A stretch of DNA of 64,000 nucleotides from Galbibacter pacificus (GTDB lineage Bacteria; Bacteroidota; Bacteroidia; Flavobacteriales; Flavobacteriaceae): contig NZ_JAQSVC010000007.1 in assembly GCF_029603165.1 (NCBI RefSeq), forward strand, positions 62,001 through 126,000, read 5' to 3'. Position 1 is the stretch's first letter. Each line of letters starts with the position of its first letter. The translations under genes and the position numbers were made by a program. A model generated the notes under the pieces. That model had not been told where the DNA came from. It saw nothing but the letters and a program-made list of their open reading frames with translations, and ran no database searches. This document shows positions 36,663-45,349 of the stretch, piece by piece.

Positions 36663-37415
36663 ATGATAAAAAAAGTAAGCGTATTCTCCGTATTTTTAGT
36701 GCTTCTACAAAGTTGTACGGAAATGAAAAAAGAACCCATTGCAATTGGTCATCGTGGCGCCAGGGGGCATGTGATAGAAAACAGCCTGCCATCCATTAAA
36801 AAGGGAATGGATTTGGGTGCAGACGCCATAGAAATCGATGTTTTTAAAATAGCAGACGGCTCGATTGTGGTTTTTCACGACGATACGGTCGATAGGCTTA
36901 CCAAAGCAAGCGGACCTATTGAAAAATACACAAAACCGGAACTGGACACGCTTTCATTGGAAGGCAATGTTAAAATTCCAACGCTAACCGAAGTCCTTGA
37001 CTTGATGGATAAAAAAGCCATGCTTAATATCGAGTTGAAAGGAGCCGGAACTGCCGGGCCGGTATACAAAATTGTTCAGCAGTACATCCAAGAAAACGGG
37101 TGGATTTTAAACGATTTTATCATTTCCAGTTTTAAATGGGACGAATTGGAGAAAATGCGCGGTTTGGATGCTCAAATTCCAATAGGTATATTAACCAGTA
37201 AGGACATACAAGGGGCCATTGCCGAAGGAGAAAAGTTAAAAGCTGTAGCCATTCACCCCAATTACAAAAGCCTAAATGCAGAAAATGTAAAGGAAATGCA
37301 TGCCAAAAACTTTAAAATATATCCATGGACGGTAAACGATTCTGCTGATATTCAACAAATGAAAAGTTTTAATGTTGATGGAATTATAACCGATTATCCA
37401 GAGCGGGTGCGGTAA
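36663..37415 (+). CDS. glycerophosphodiester phosphodiesterase family lipoprotein
   Basis: 250 residues with lipobox LQSC (Cys18). The GDPD TIM-barrel signature is complete: IGHRGARGHVIENS (His30, Arg31), AIEIDV (Glu57, Asp59), VVFHDD (His72), LNIELKG and the C-terminal YPWTVND and DGIITDYP. It would hydrolyse glycerophosphodiesters to glycerol-3-phosphate and an alcohol in the cell envelope. It follows the second GH13 gene on the same strand after 107 bp containing no obvious terminator, so it may be partly co-transcribed, but it has no evident part in starch use. Confidence 0.9.
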   Translation: MIKKVSVFSVFLVLLQSCTEMKKEPIAIGHRGARGHVIENSLPSIKKGMDLGADAIEIDVFKIADGSIVVFHDDTVDRLTKASGPIEKYTKPELDTLSLEGNVKIPTLTEVLDLMDKKAMLNIELKGAGTAGPVYKIVQQYIQENGWILNDFIISSFKWDELEKMRGLDAQIPIGILTSKDIQGAIAEGEKLKAVAIHPNYKSLNAENVKEMHAKNFKIYPWTVNDSADIQQMKSFNVDGIITDYPERVR

Positions 37416-37441
37416 CTCAATCGTCATTTTAAATTAAAACC

Positions 37442-37449
37442 TACCTTTG
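37442..37449 (+). promoter_or_regulatory. -7 box (TACCTTTG), implies a near-leaderless mRNA
   Basis: Full match to TAnnTTTG, ending only 4 bp before the ATG at 37454. Transcription starting about 5-7 bp after the box would begin at the start codon. No good TTG was seen at the expected distance upstream. Confidence 0.5.
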
Positions 37450-37453
37450 CCAC

Positions 37454-38716
37454 ATGGTTTTTGATGCAATTATAGTTGGCGGGGGTGCTGCCGGATTTTT
37501 TACGGCCATACAAATAGCTACGCTTCGTCCTACACTAAAAGTGCTTATCCTTGAGCGAGGAAAAGAGGTGCTTACCAAAGTGAAAATTTCAGGAGGCGGA
37601 CGTTGCAATGTAACGCATGCCGAATTTGTGCCAAACGAATTGGTAAAAGCATATCCAAGAGGAGAGAAAGAATTAAAAGGGCCTTTCCATGCTTTTTGCA
37701 GTGGAGATACGGTTGCCTTTTTTGAAGAAAGAGGCGTTCCGTTGAAAATTGAAGAAGACGGACGGATGTTTCCCGAAAGCGATAGCTCGCAATCTATAAT
37801 TGATTGTTTTTTAAATGAAACCGAACGTTTAGGGGTGAAAATAAACACCAATTGCAGCGTAAAAAGCATAACAAAAACCGAACAAAAAGGGGCATTGTGG
37901 CAATTGAAAACCCAACAAGGAGATTTTTACTGTAATTATTTAGCCATTGCTACCGGCAGCAACCCGAAAATGTGGAATCAATTAAAAATGCTCGGCCATA
38001 CCATTGTTTCGCCGGTACCATCGCTTTTTACGTTCAATATTAAAGACAAACGGATAAATGGGCTCATGGGCGTTGCTTCACCTGCGGAAGTGAAGTTGTT
38101 TGATAAAAATCATATGTCCATTAAATTGGAAGATGGAAAAAAAGCAATGGCAAGCGGGCCTTTGCTTATTACGCATTGGGGAATGAGTGGCCCGGCGATA
38201 TTAAAGCTGTCGGCTTGGGGCGCAGGGGAACTCCATCAATTAAACTATCAATTTGTTATACAGGTAAATTGGCTTCCGCAGTATGATGAAGAAGAAATTT
38301 TATTGGTTATCGAGCAAGCCAAAACTTCCGAAGCAAAAAAAATAGTGTTCAATACGCGTCCGTTCGATTTGCCAAAACGGCTTTGGTTTAAGCTTTTAGA
38401 GGCCTCAGGAATACATCAGCAACAAAAATGGGCAGAAGTAGGTAAACAAGCCATCCGAAAATTAATACAGGAACTTACGGCGGCAAAATTTTTGGTAAAC
38501 GGGAAAAGCACTTTTAAGGAAGAATTTGTAACGGCCGGAGGGATTGATTTAAAGGAAATAAACTTTAAGACTTACGAAAGTAAAGTTTGCAAAAACCTTT
38601 TCCTGGCGGGTGAAGTTTTAAATATCGATGCGGTAACGGGCGGTTATAATTTTCAAAACGCATGGACCGGAGGTTATGTGGTAGCGCAGGCAATTGCTGA
38701 AAATACATCTATTTAA
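37454..38716 (+). CDS. HI0933-family FAD-dependent oxidoreductase (BaiN/RdsA-like)
   Basis: 420 residues. The N-terminal dinucleotide-binding motif is VGGGAAGFFTAIQIA, followed by the family mark KVKISGGGRCNVTH and the C-terminal FLAGEVLNIDAVTGGYNFQNAWTGG region (split here as FLAGEVLNID and GGYNFQNAWTGG). These are standard for the HI0933/YhiN flavoproteins. The physiological substrate of most members is unknown. No neighbour clarifies its role. It appears to be a single gene, with its own -7 box directly before the start codon, convergent with tspO. Confidence 0.9.
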   Translation: MVFDAIIVGGGAAGFFTAIQIATLRPTLKVLILERGKEVLTKVKISGGGRCNVTHAEFVPNELVKAYPRGEKELKGPFHAFCSGDTVAFFEERGVPLKIEEDGRMFPESDSSQSIIDCFLNETERLGVKINTNCSVKSITKTEQKGALWQLKTQQGDFYCNYLAIATGSNPKMWNQLKMLGHTIVSPVPSLFTFNIKDKRINGLMGVASPAEVKLFDKNHMSIKLEDGKKAMASGPLLITHWGMSGPAILKLSAWGAGELHQLNYQFVIQVNWLPQYDEEEILLVIEQAKTSEAKKIVFNTRPFDLPKRLWFKLLEASGIHQQQKWAEVGKQAIRKLIQELTAAKFLVNGKSTFKEEFVTAGGIDLKEINFKTYESKVCKNLFLAGEVLNIDAVTGGYNFQNAWTGGYVVAQAIAENTSI

Positions 38717-38734
38717 CCGATTTTAATAATCCAA

Positions 38735-38770
38735 CAAATCTAACCAAGTCTAACAATCTAAAAAATCTAA
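38735..38770. repeat. short degenerate tandem repeat between convergent genes
   Basis: Four spaced copies of a TCTAA core (CAAATCTAAC, AAGTCTAAC, AATCTAAA, AATCTAAT) with a period of about 9-11 bp, between the flavoprotein and tspO stops. It is probably slippage-derived. The spacing and unit size exclude a CRISPR array. Confidence 0.5.
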
Positions 38771-39240
38771 TTTAACTGCCAGATACTAAAATTAAGCACT
38801 GTTGCAAAACAAACCCAAAGCAAATAAGGAACAAGTAGGTAAGCGGCCGTTTTGTTTACTACTTTAAACCATTTAATGGTAAGGGCAATAAGCACCAGTA
38901 AGGTTAAAATTACCAATAATGCCCAAAATGGTTTATGGAAACCAAAAAAAACAATGCTCCACATTGCATTGAAAATAAGCTGAAACCCAAAGTGGTACAA
39001 AGCCGTTTTTACCCATTTATGGTAAAAACCGCGTGCCCAAACTATTCCGGCGGCTATGCCCATTAAAATATAAAGGAGGGTCCATGCCGGGGCAAAAACC
39101 CAATTGGGAGGGTTAAAAGACGGTTTGTTGAGGGTTACATACCAATCTCCAACCGAGCTTTGTGTAACAAACCCCGATAAAAAACCTACCGTTAAACATA
39201 TAGCAACAGCAATGAGTATCCGGGAAATTTTTTTTGACAT
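38767..39240 (-). CDS. tspO: TspO/MBR family membrane protein
   Basis: 157 residues from ATG 39238-39240, the normal TspO length. An ATG at 39243 would add one residue; the longer frame upstream is not hydrophobic in the right way. Five membrane helices. Typical motifs are WYVTLNKPSFNPPNWVFAP, PAWTLLYILMGIAAG and the C-terminal LLVPYLLWVCFATVLNFSIW (20 residues). TspO proteins bind porphyrins or tetrapyrroles and affect stress responses. It is convergent with the flavoprotein gene and divergent from mvaD. Confidence 0.93.
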   Translation of the reverse strand: MSKKISRILIAVAICLTVGFLSGFVTQSSVGDWYVTLNKPSFNPPNWVFAPAWTLLYILMGIAAGIVWARGFYHKWVKTALYHFGFQLIFNAMWSIVFFGFHKPFWALLVILTLLVLIALTIKWFKVVNKTAAYLLVPYLLWVCFATVLNFSIWQLN

Positions 39241-39362
39241 CATATGGCTAGCTTTATAACCTAAAAATAGTAATTTATTTAACATGTCAATACAAAGGGC
39301 ATAAAAGAGTCTAAGTTGCAAACACTTCATCCTAAAATACATCCATACTTGTAAGTTTGGTT

Positions 39363-39370
39363 TATATTTG
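39363..39370 (+). promoter_or_regulatory. -7 box (TATATTTG) of the mvaD unit
   Basis: Full match to TAnnTTTG, 17 bp before the mvaD start codon, giving a leader of roughly 10 nt. No TTG at the usual distance was found. Confidence 0.5.
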
Positions 39371-39387
39371 CGTAAATTTTTCGATTA

Positions 39388-40470
39388 ATGACTGCAGAAG
39401 CATTTATTCCCAGCCCATATCAACAAAAACCGGCAAAAGGTAGCCACTCATGGAAATCGCCAAGCAATATCGCCTTGGTTAAATATTGGGGGAAAACAAC
39501 GCCTCAAATCCCGGCCAACCCTTCCATAAGCTTTACTTTAAACAATTGCCACACCATAACCACATTAACGTATACCAAGCAAACAACTGTAAGTGCCGAT
39601 TTTAGTTTTGATGTTTTTTTGGATGGTGAATTAAAACCTGGTTTTGCCCCAAAAATCGAAGTTTTTTTGAAGCGCATAGAAATATACATGCCCTTTTTAA
39701 AAGAATATCATTTTAAAATAGAAACGTCCAACTCTTTTCCGCACAGTAGCGGGATTGCTTCTTCAGCAAGTGGAATGAGCGCTTTGGCATTGTGCTTAAT
39801 GAGCATGGAAAGAGAATTTGTAGCCAATATGGACGACGGGCTTTTCTTGAAAAAGGCATCTTTTTTGGCCCGTTTGGGTTCGGGTAGCGCATGCAGGAGT
39901 ATAGAAGGGCCAATAGTAACCTGGGGCACCCACAAAGAAATTAAAAATAGCTCTGATTTTTATGGAATTCTCTATACAGAAGAAGTAAATGATGTTTTTA
40001 AAAATTATCAGGATACAATTTTATTAGTAGATGTCGGGGAAAAGCGGGTAAGTAGTACGGTTGGTCACAACTTAATGAATAATCATCCCTTTGCTGAAGA
40101 ACGATTTGTACAGGCAAATAGTAATTTATCAAAATTAAGATCCATTTTTAAAAGTGGCAATTTAGAAAAATTTATTGAAGTGGTAGAAAGTGAAGCATTG
40201 ACACTTCATGCAATGATGATGACCTCCATGCCCTATTTTATTTTGATGAAGCCAAACACATTAAAAATTATAGAAAAGGTATGGGAATACAGAAAGGAAA
40301 CGGGAAGCCATTTGTGCTTTACGCTCGACGCAGGCGCCAATGTACATTTGTTGTATCCTGAAGCTGAAAAAGAAACAGTTTTGCAGTTTATTAAAAATGA
40401 ACTCGTTGCATATTGTAAAAAGGGGAAGTATATTTGCGACCAAATTGGTTTTGGAGCTAGAAAATTGTAA
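39388..40470 (+). CDS. mvaD: diphosphomevalonate decarboxylase
   Basis: 360 residues, a GHMP-superfamily enzyme. The substrate-binding start SWKSPSNIALVKYWGK, the phosphate-binding loop NSFPHSSGIASSASG and FTLDAGANVHLL with the catalytic Asp are those of mevalonate diphosphate decarboxylase. It converts mevalonate-5-diphosphate, ATP-dependently, to isopentenyl diphosphate in the cytoplasm. Presence of the mevalonate rather than the MEP pathway fits marine Flavobacteriaceae. It is followed after 31 bp by mevalonate kinase and then a prenyltransferase on the same strand, forming an isoprenoid operon. Confidence 0.95.
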   Translation: MTAEAFIPSPYQQKPAKGSHSWKSPSNIALVKYWGKTTPQIPANPSISFTLNNCHTITTLTYTKQTTVSADFSFDVFLDGELKPGFAPKIEVFLKRIEIYMPFLKEYHFKIETSNSFPHSSGIASSASGMSALALCLMSMEREFVANMDDGLFLKKASFLARLGSGSACRSIEGPIVTWGTHKEIKNSSDFYGILYTEEVNDVFKNYQDTILLVDVGEKRVSSTVGHNLMNNHPFAEERFVQANSNLSKLRSIFKSGNLEKFIEVVESEALTLHAMMMTSMPYFILMKPNTLKIIEKVWEYRKETGSHLCFTLDAGANVHLLYPEAEKETVLQFIKNELVAYCKKGKYICDQIGFGARKL

Positions 40471-40501
40471 ATTAGATAACAAAACGCGACTAAGTATAAA
40501 T

Positions 40502-41440
40502 ATGAAAGGACCACTGTTTTATTCAAAGATTCTACTTTTTGGTGAATATGGAATCATAAAAGACTCCAAGGGATTATCCATTCCTTATAATTTTTATAAC
40601 GGGGCACTTAAAGTAAGCAAGGAATTGGATGATGATGCAAAAAAGTCCAATAAAAGCTTGCAACGATTTTCTGTTTACTTAGAAGAATTGCAAAGCAAAA
40701 ATCCTGACTTGGCCAGCTTTGATATTGAAAAACTCAACGAGGACATTGCCAGCGGAATGTATTTCGATAGCAGTATACCGCAAGGATATGGAGTTGGAAG
40801 CAGTGGTGCCTTGGTAGCAGCAATATACGATAAGTATGCTTTTGATAAAATTACGGTTCTTGAAAACCTAACAAGAGACAAACTCTTAAAGCTAAAAGCC
40901 ATTTTTGGAGAAATGGAATCTTTTTTCCATGGAAAATCTTCGGGTTTAGATCCTTTAAACAGCTATTTAAGCATTCCCATCCTTATTAATTCCAAAGATA
41001 ATATAGAGCCTACCGGAATACCTTCGCAGGCTACCAACGGAAAAGGAGCTGTTTTTTTGCTCGATAGCGGAATGACCGGCGAAACGGCACCGATGATACA
41101 GATCTTTATGGAAAGTATGAAACAGGAAGGCTTTAGAAACATGCTGAAAAACCAATTTATAAAACATACCGATGCCTGTGTTGAAGACTTCTTGAAAGGA
41201 GATGTAAAGTCATTATTCGGAAACTTAAAGCAATTGTCTAATACGGTATTTAATAATTTTAAACCGATGATTCCTGCCCAATTTCATAAACTATGGAAAC
41301 AAGGGATAGACACCAACGATTACTATTTAAAATTATGTGGATCCGGTGGTGGCGGTTATATACTGGGATTTACCCAAGATATAGAGAAGGCAAAAAAAGC
41401 ACTACAAGGTTACAAGTTGGAAGTGGTTTACAATTTTTAA
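40502..41440 (+). CDS. mevalonate kinase-type GHMP kinase
   Basis: 312 residues from ATG 40502; longer frames upstream run inside mvaD and are rejected. GHMP motifs: YSKILLFGEYGIIKDSKG at the N-terminus, PQGYGVGSSGALVAAIYDKY (ATP loop) and KLCGSGGGGYILGF near the end. By position between mvaD and the prenyltransferase it is most likely mevalonate kinase, phosphorylating mevalonate with ATP. Phosphomevalonate kinase is less likely. It ends 10 bp before the UbiA gene. Confidence 0.88.
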   Translation: MKGPLFYSKILLFGEYGIIKDSKGLSIPYNFYNGALKVSKELDDDAKKSNKSLQRFSVYLEELQSKNPDLASFDIEKLNEDIASGMYFDSSIPQGYGVGSSGALVAAIYDKYAFDKITVLENLTRDKLLKLKAIFGEMESFFHGKSSGLDPLNSYLSIPILINSKDNIEPTGIPSQATNGKGAVFLLDSGMTGETAPMIQIFMESMKQEGFRNMLKNQFIKHTDACVEDFLKGDVKSLFGNLKQLSNTVFNNFKPMIPAQFHKLWKQGIDTNDYYLKLCGSGGGGYILGFTQDIEKAKKALQGYKLEVVYNF

Positions 41441-41450
41441 ATACATCCAT

Positions 41451-42362
41451 ATGATAATTAACCGAAAGCAAAAGCTTTTACTTCTTAAGTTGTTAAGCCT
41501 TTTTTCGGTGGTTCGGGGTTACAATATCTGGGTTATTGTACTGGCTCAATACTTGGCTTCTGTTTATATTCTTGCACCCGAAATTCCCGTGCACCATATT
41601 CTTTTCGACCCGTATTTGTTTGCCATTGTTTCGGCCTCGGCCATAGCCATTGCTTCGGGGTACATTATCAATAGTTTTTACGATGCAGAAAAAGATCTTA
41701 TTAACCGTCCTACAAAAACCATGTTGGACAAATTGGTAAGTCAGCGTTTTAAATTAACTACTTACTTTGTGCTTAACTTTTTATCGGTCATCTTTGCCAG
41801 CTATGTATCTTTTCGGGCAGTAGTATTTTTTTCACTTTATATTTTTGGTATATGGTTTTATTCTCACAAACTTAAAAAAGTGGTTTTTGTGGGCAACTTT
41901 GTATCAGCTACTTTGGCCATTACGCCTTTTTTTGCGGTTTTTTTGTATTATAAAAATGTGCAGCCGGTTATATTTGTACATGCCCTCTTTTTGTTTTTGG
42001 TAATTTTAATACGGGAAATGGTAAAAGACCTGGAGAACATGAAAGGAGATATGGCACAAAACTATAAAACCATCTCAGTGGTTTATGGGGAACGTACATC
42101 TAAAATAGTTATCTCGCTATTAAGTTTTTTAACTTTGATACCTTCTTATCTATTAGTAACAACCTTTGAGGTAGGTTATATGTACCTCTTTTTTTATGCC
42201 TGTATGTTGCTAATGTTGGTTTTTATAGTTTTTTTATGGAAGTCTTCTTCCAAGGTACATTATTTATTGCTTCATAATATATTGAAATTCATTATTGTAT
42301 CGGGGGTTTTTAGTATTTTGTTGATTGATGTAGATTTGGTACTGAATAGGATTTATAATTAG
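41451..42362 (+). CDS. UbiA-family prenyltransferase, probably geranylgeranylglycerol-phosphate geranylgeranyltransferase
   Basis: 303 residues with eight or nine membrane helices. The first aspartate-rich motif is NSFYDAEKDLINRPTKT and the second is REMVKDLENMKGD, both needed to bind magnesium and prenyl diphosphate. In Flavobacteriia, members at this position after mvaD and mevalonate kinase are generally assigned as geranylgeranylglycerol-phosphate synthase-type UbiA enzymes. The acceptor is not provable from sequence. It is the last gene of the isoprenoid operon and is followed by a strong terminator. Confidence 0.85.
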   Translation: MIINRKQKLLLLKLLSLFSVVRGYNIWVIVLAQYLASVYILAPEIPVHHILFDPYLFAIVSASAIAIASGYIINSFYDAEKDLINRPTKTMLDKLVSQRFKLTTYFVLNFLSVIFASYVSFRAVVFFSLYIFGIWFYSHKLKKVVFVGNFVSATLAITPFFAVFLYYKNVQPVIFVHALFLFLVILIREMVKDLENMKGDMAQNYKTISVVYGERTSKIVISLLSFLTLIPSYLLVTTFEVGYMYLFFYACMLLMLVFIVFLWKSSSKVHYLLLHNILKFIIVSGVFSILLIDVDLVLNRIYN

Positions 42363-42398
42363 AATAAGCCTTTAACGATGAAGTTAAAGGCTTATTTT
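42363..42398. terminator. bidirectional intrinsic terminator
   Basis: AATAAGCCTTTAAC (42363-42376), a 6-nt loop and the perfect 14-bp complement (42383-42396), followed by TT. It separates the convergent UbiA (stop 42362) and OmpA/PD40 (stop 42406) genes and works in either direction. Confidence 0.9.
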
Positions 42399-42405
42399 GG
42401 AGAAT

Positions 42406-44358
42406 TTAAAAGCCTGTTAATTGCTCTTTTTGATCCTCTATAATGATAAAGTTCGATCTGCGGTTAATTGCATGCTCGGCTTCTGTGCAACTAACCCCGT
42501 TGGAACATTTATTAAGCAGCTTGCTTTCCCCAAAACCTCTGGCCCCTTCAATCCTGTTTGCATCAATGCCATTGGCAATTAAGTACCGCTTGGTGTTTTC
42601 GGCCCTTGCGTTTGATAATTTATGGTTATAATCATCAGACCCTCTACTGTCCGTATGCGATTCGATCATGATATTTATGCTTGGAAACTCGTTCATTACA
42701 TACAATACTTTTTCCAATGCCAATTCTGCTTTTGGCGTTATGTCGGCCTTGTCGTATTCAAAAAAAATAGGGTCTACGTCAATTTTGGTCATATTTCCTT
42801 CCTTAACGGTCAAGCTTTCCAACGATGTAAGGTATACGTCATTGTCCTCTAGTTTTTTCCCCGGTTCATCGGTAGTCTTTGCATACAATGTTTCTGAAGT
42901 ATACCTGGATTTGGAAAAAATAAGCTCGTGCTCTTTTTTAAAAGGGAGTTTAACTTCATAATAACCATCTTCATCACTCTCTATTTGAGTATAGAGCGTA
43001 TCGTTTAAAATATCGTTTACAACTATACTTGCATTTGCAATGGGTTCTTGGGTTGTTTTGTCGTATACATAACCCGAAAAGGTTTGGTATTGCATGGGTT
43101 CTTTCTTTTTAAAGAAGTAGATATCGTCGTCTCCTTTCCCCAAGCTTCTGTTGGATGCAAAATAACCGGTTCTGTCTTCAGGGTTGTAAATAAGGCTAAA
43201 ATCGTCCATGTTGCTATTTAATGCAGGCCCCATGTTTAAAGGAATTTCATAAGCTGTTTTAGACTCTATTTTACTGGCAAAAATGTCCAGTCCCCCGAGT
43301 CCATAATGGGCATCAGACGAAAAATATAAAACACTGTCGGTAGCAAAAGGGAACATTTCCCTTCCGGCCGTATTTATCGTCGCACCCAAATTTACAGGTT
43401 TGTTTGTTTTCCCGTCTTCAAATATTTCAGCAACATAGATATCAGAAGCACCATATCCTCCGGGCATATCCGAGGCAAAATAGAGGTATCTTCCATCGAC
43501 GGAAATGGCCGGGTGCCCGCAGGAATAATCTGTGCTGTTAAAAGATAGCGATTCTACATTGGTAATTTGGTCGCCTTTTACGTACCCCCGCAAAATTTCA
43601 AAATTGGAAATCCCATCCTTATTGGCTTTAAGCCTGTTCTTTTTTGTGTAATTTTGAGTAAAGTAAACAAACCTTCCATCTCTGCTAAAGCACAAGGTAG
43701 CATCATGGAAACCAGAAGTAGCATTCGACCCAAATTTTTCCGGATTGTTAAGTTCTCCATTTGCTTTGTTCCTTTCGGCAATATAAATATCCAAATAGGG
43801 TTGTTTGTTCCACATATAGATTTTTTCTTTTGAAATGGAGGTGTCCCTTGCCGACGAGAAAATTAAATAGTCTCCATAATAAACAGGGGCAAAGTCCGAT
43901 TTTGAAGTATTAATGTCAAGATTGTCAATTTTATACAAAGAGTCACTCTCCTTAATATTGTCAAGGTACCTTTTTTGTGTGGTAACCATTTCTATTCTAT
44001 TGTAATCATCAGCATAAAAATCATTGATCAATTTGTTTGCTTTTTCATAATCCCTGCTTGCTTTGGCACTTTGCACATATTTTATAAAAGTGCTTTCCTT
44101 CATTTTTTTATGGTTGAGATGATACAATTCGTCGTACCATTTGTATGCATTTTGGTAGTCGCATACATTAAAATAGCAATCGGCTAATTTTTCAATTATA
44201 GCATCTTCCATGCTGTTGGTATTGGCAATGGATTTCTTGTATAGCTCGGCCGCTTCTTCAAAATGGTAATCGGCATACAATTGGTCTGCTTTCCATGTAT
44301 TTTTCTGTCCAAACAGGTTTACATGTACTAAAATTATAAGTATTAGAAATTTTTTCAT
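42406..44358 (-). CDS. TPR-PD40-OmpA family outer-membrane-associated protein (PorE-like)
   Basis: 650 residues. A signal peptide (to about 18, NLFG-QK), TPR-like helices at about 20-140 (ADYHFEEAAELYKKSI, LADCYFNVCDYQNAYKWYDELY), WD40-like PD40 strands at about 155-400 (GDYLIFSSARD, DGRYLYFASDMPGG, SVLYFSSDAHYGLGGLDIF), a carboxypeptidase-regulatory-like domain at about 430-500 and a C-terminal OmpA domain (IFFEYDKADITPKA, ESHTDSRGSDDYNHKLSNARA) that binds peptidoglycan. This is the layout of T9SS PorE and of OmpA proteins paired with SprF-like partners. It is 12 nt downstream of the PorP/SprF-like gene and probably helps anchor that machinery. Confidence 0.9.
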   Translation of the reverse strand: MKKFLILIILVHVNLFGQKNTWKADQLYADYHFEEAAELYKKSIANTNSMEDAIIEKLADCYFNVCDYQNAYKWYDELYHLNHKKMKESTFIKYVQSAKASRDYEKANKLINDFYADDYNRIEMVTTQKRYLDNIKESDSLYKIDNLDINTSKSDFAPVYYGDYLIFSSARDTSISKEKIYMWNKQPYLDIYIAERNKANGELNNPEKFGSNATSGFHDATLCFSRDGRFVYFTQNYTKKNRLKANKDGISNFEILRGYVKGDQITNVESLSFNSTDYSCGHPAISVDGRYLYFASDMPGGYGASDIYVAEIFEDGKTNKPVNLGATINTAGREMFPFATDSVLYFSSDAHYGLGGLDIFASKIESKTAYEIPLNMGPALNSNMDDFSLIYNPEDRTGYFASNRSLGKGDDDIYFFKKKEPMQYQTFSGYVYDKTTQEPIANASIVVNDILNDTLYTQIESDEDGYYEVKLPFKKEHELIFSKSRYTSETLYAKTTDEPGKKLEDNDVYLTSLESLTVKEGNMTKIDVDPIFFEYDKADITPKAELALEKVLYVMNEFPSINIMIESHTDSRGSDDYNHKLSNARAENTKRYLIANGIDANRIEGARGFGESKLLNKCSNGVSCTEAEHAINRRSNFIIIEDQKEQLTGF

Positions 44359-44370
44359 AATAGTAAAGTT

Positions 44371-45297
44371 TTAGAAAAATCTAGGAGATTTTGCTCTTTT
44401 GTTAAGGTTAGGTAAAGTATATCGTAGCATGATTTCATGAGACCCATCGTTGTATTTGGTGAGCTCTGTTGTAGAATAGTCAAAGGCATAACCGGCAAAG
44501 AAACTTCGCGATATTTGAAAACCGAGCAGTACGCTTAGCGCATCGTTAAACCTATAAGATGTGCCCACGGTAAATTTTTCCTGTATCAACGCATTCAAGG
44601 AAAGATCCACGGTAACAGGAGCTCCTTCGGTATATTTCAATAGGGTGGAAGGCTTCAGTTTAAAGGCCGGGGTAATATCAAACACATAACCTCCAATTAA
44701 ATAAAATTCGGTAGTTTTATCTATTACCAGTTCGTCGTCGTCGTTGTAACTTTTGGTCTTTATAAAATTGGGTGCAGAAACCCCAACATACCAATTACTG
44801 CTGTACAAGTAAGTGCCGGCACCAATAATGGGCGTTACATTGTTTACGTTATTGTTTAAAATAGGATCGGGCTGATCTGCATATTCGCCTTCAGACCAAT
44901 CTACATTTAAAATATCTATTCCCGCATTGATACCAAACGACAAGTGCATATTGTACGTTATTGGAATGCTATACGAGAAAACACCGTTAATGTCCAAATC
45001 GTTTGATGGGCCAATATTGTCGTTTATAACAGTAAGTCCCAGGCCAATGCGCTCCCCAGACCTTCCGGCCACGGTTAGCGATTGTGTGGTTGGGGCCCCA
45101 TCGATGCCCACCCATTGAGACCTGTGTATAAGTCCAGCTTCTATCCTGTAATCAGAAACATAACCAGAATTGAGGGTCAATGTATTGTACATATACTGTG
45201 TAAATTGTGGCTGTTGCTGTGCGGTGGCCAGATAGCATGTAAGCAGTGTTATTGCAATGAGAACAACATTTTTTATATATGAGTTTGAAATTTTCAT
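44371..45297 (-). CDS. PorP/SprF-family outer-membrane protein
   Basis: 308 residues. Signal peptide ending TATA-QQQ, then the family opening QFTQYMYNTLTLNSGY and HRSQWVGIDGAPTTQSL, and beta-strands through to SFFAGYAFDYSTTEL and HEIMLRY near the end. SprF-like proteins act with T9SS to secrete or hold an adjacent type-B adhesin such as SprB. Here the large repeat protein immediately upstream (52 bp) is the obvious client, and the OmpA/PD40 protein follows. Confidence 0.93.
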   Translation of the reverse strand: MKISNSYIKNVVLIAITLLTCYLATAQQQPQFTQYMYNTLTLNSGYVSDYRIEAGLIHRSQWVGIDGAPTTQSLTVAGRSGERIGLGLTVINDNIGPSNDLDINGVFSYSIPITYNMHLSFGINAGIDILNVDWSEGEYADQPDPILNNNVNNVTPIIGAGTYLYSSNWYVGVSAPNFIKTKSYNDDDELVIDKTTEFYLIGGYVFDITPAFKLKPSTLLKYTEGAPVTVDLSLNALIQEKFTVGTSYRFNDALSVLLGFQISRSFFAGYAFDYSTTELTKYNDGSHEIMLRYTLPNLNKRAKSPRFF

Positions 45298-45349
45298 GAA
45301 ACTATATTTTTATTGAAGTTTTTTTAGATGAATGAGTTATGGTCCTGGT

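Noticed and set aside
38735-38770. Possible CRISPR-like repeats
   Set aside because: Units of about 9-11 bp without unique spacers are simple slippage repeats.
40340-40501. N-terminal extension of the mevalonate kinase into mvaD
   Set aside because: It would overlap mvaD by 131 bp with a composition unlike GHMP kinases; ATG 40502 gives the normal N-terminus.
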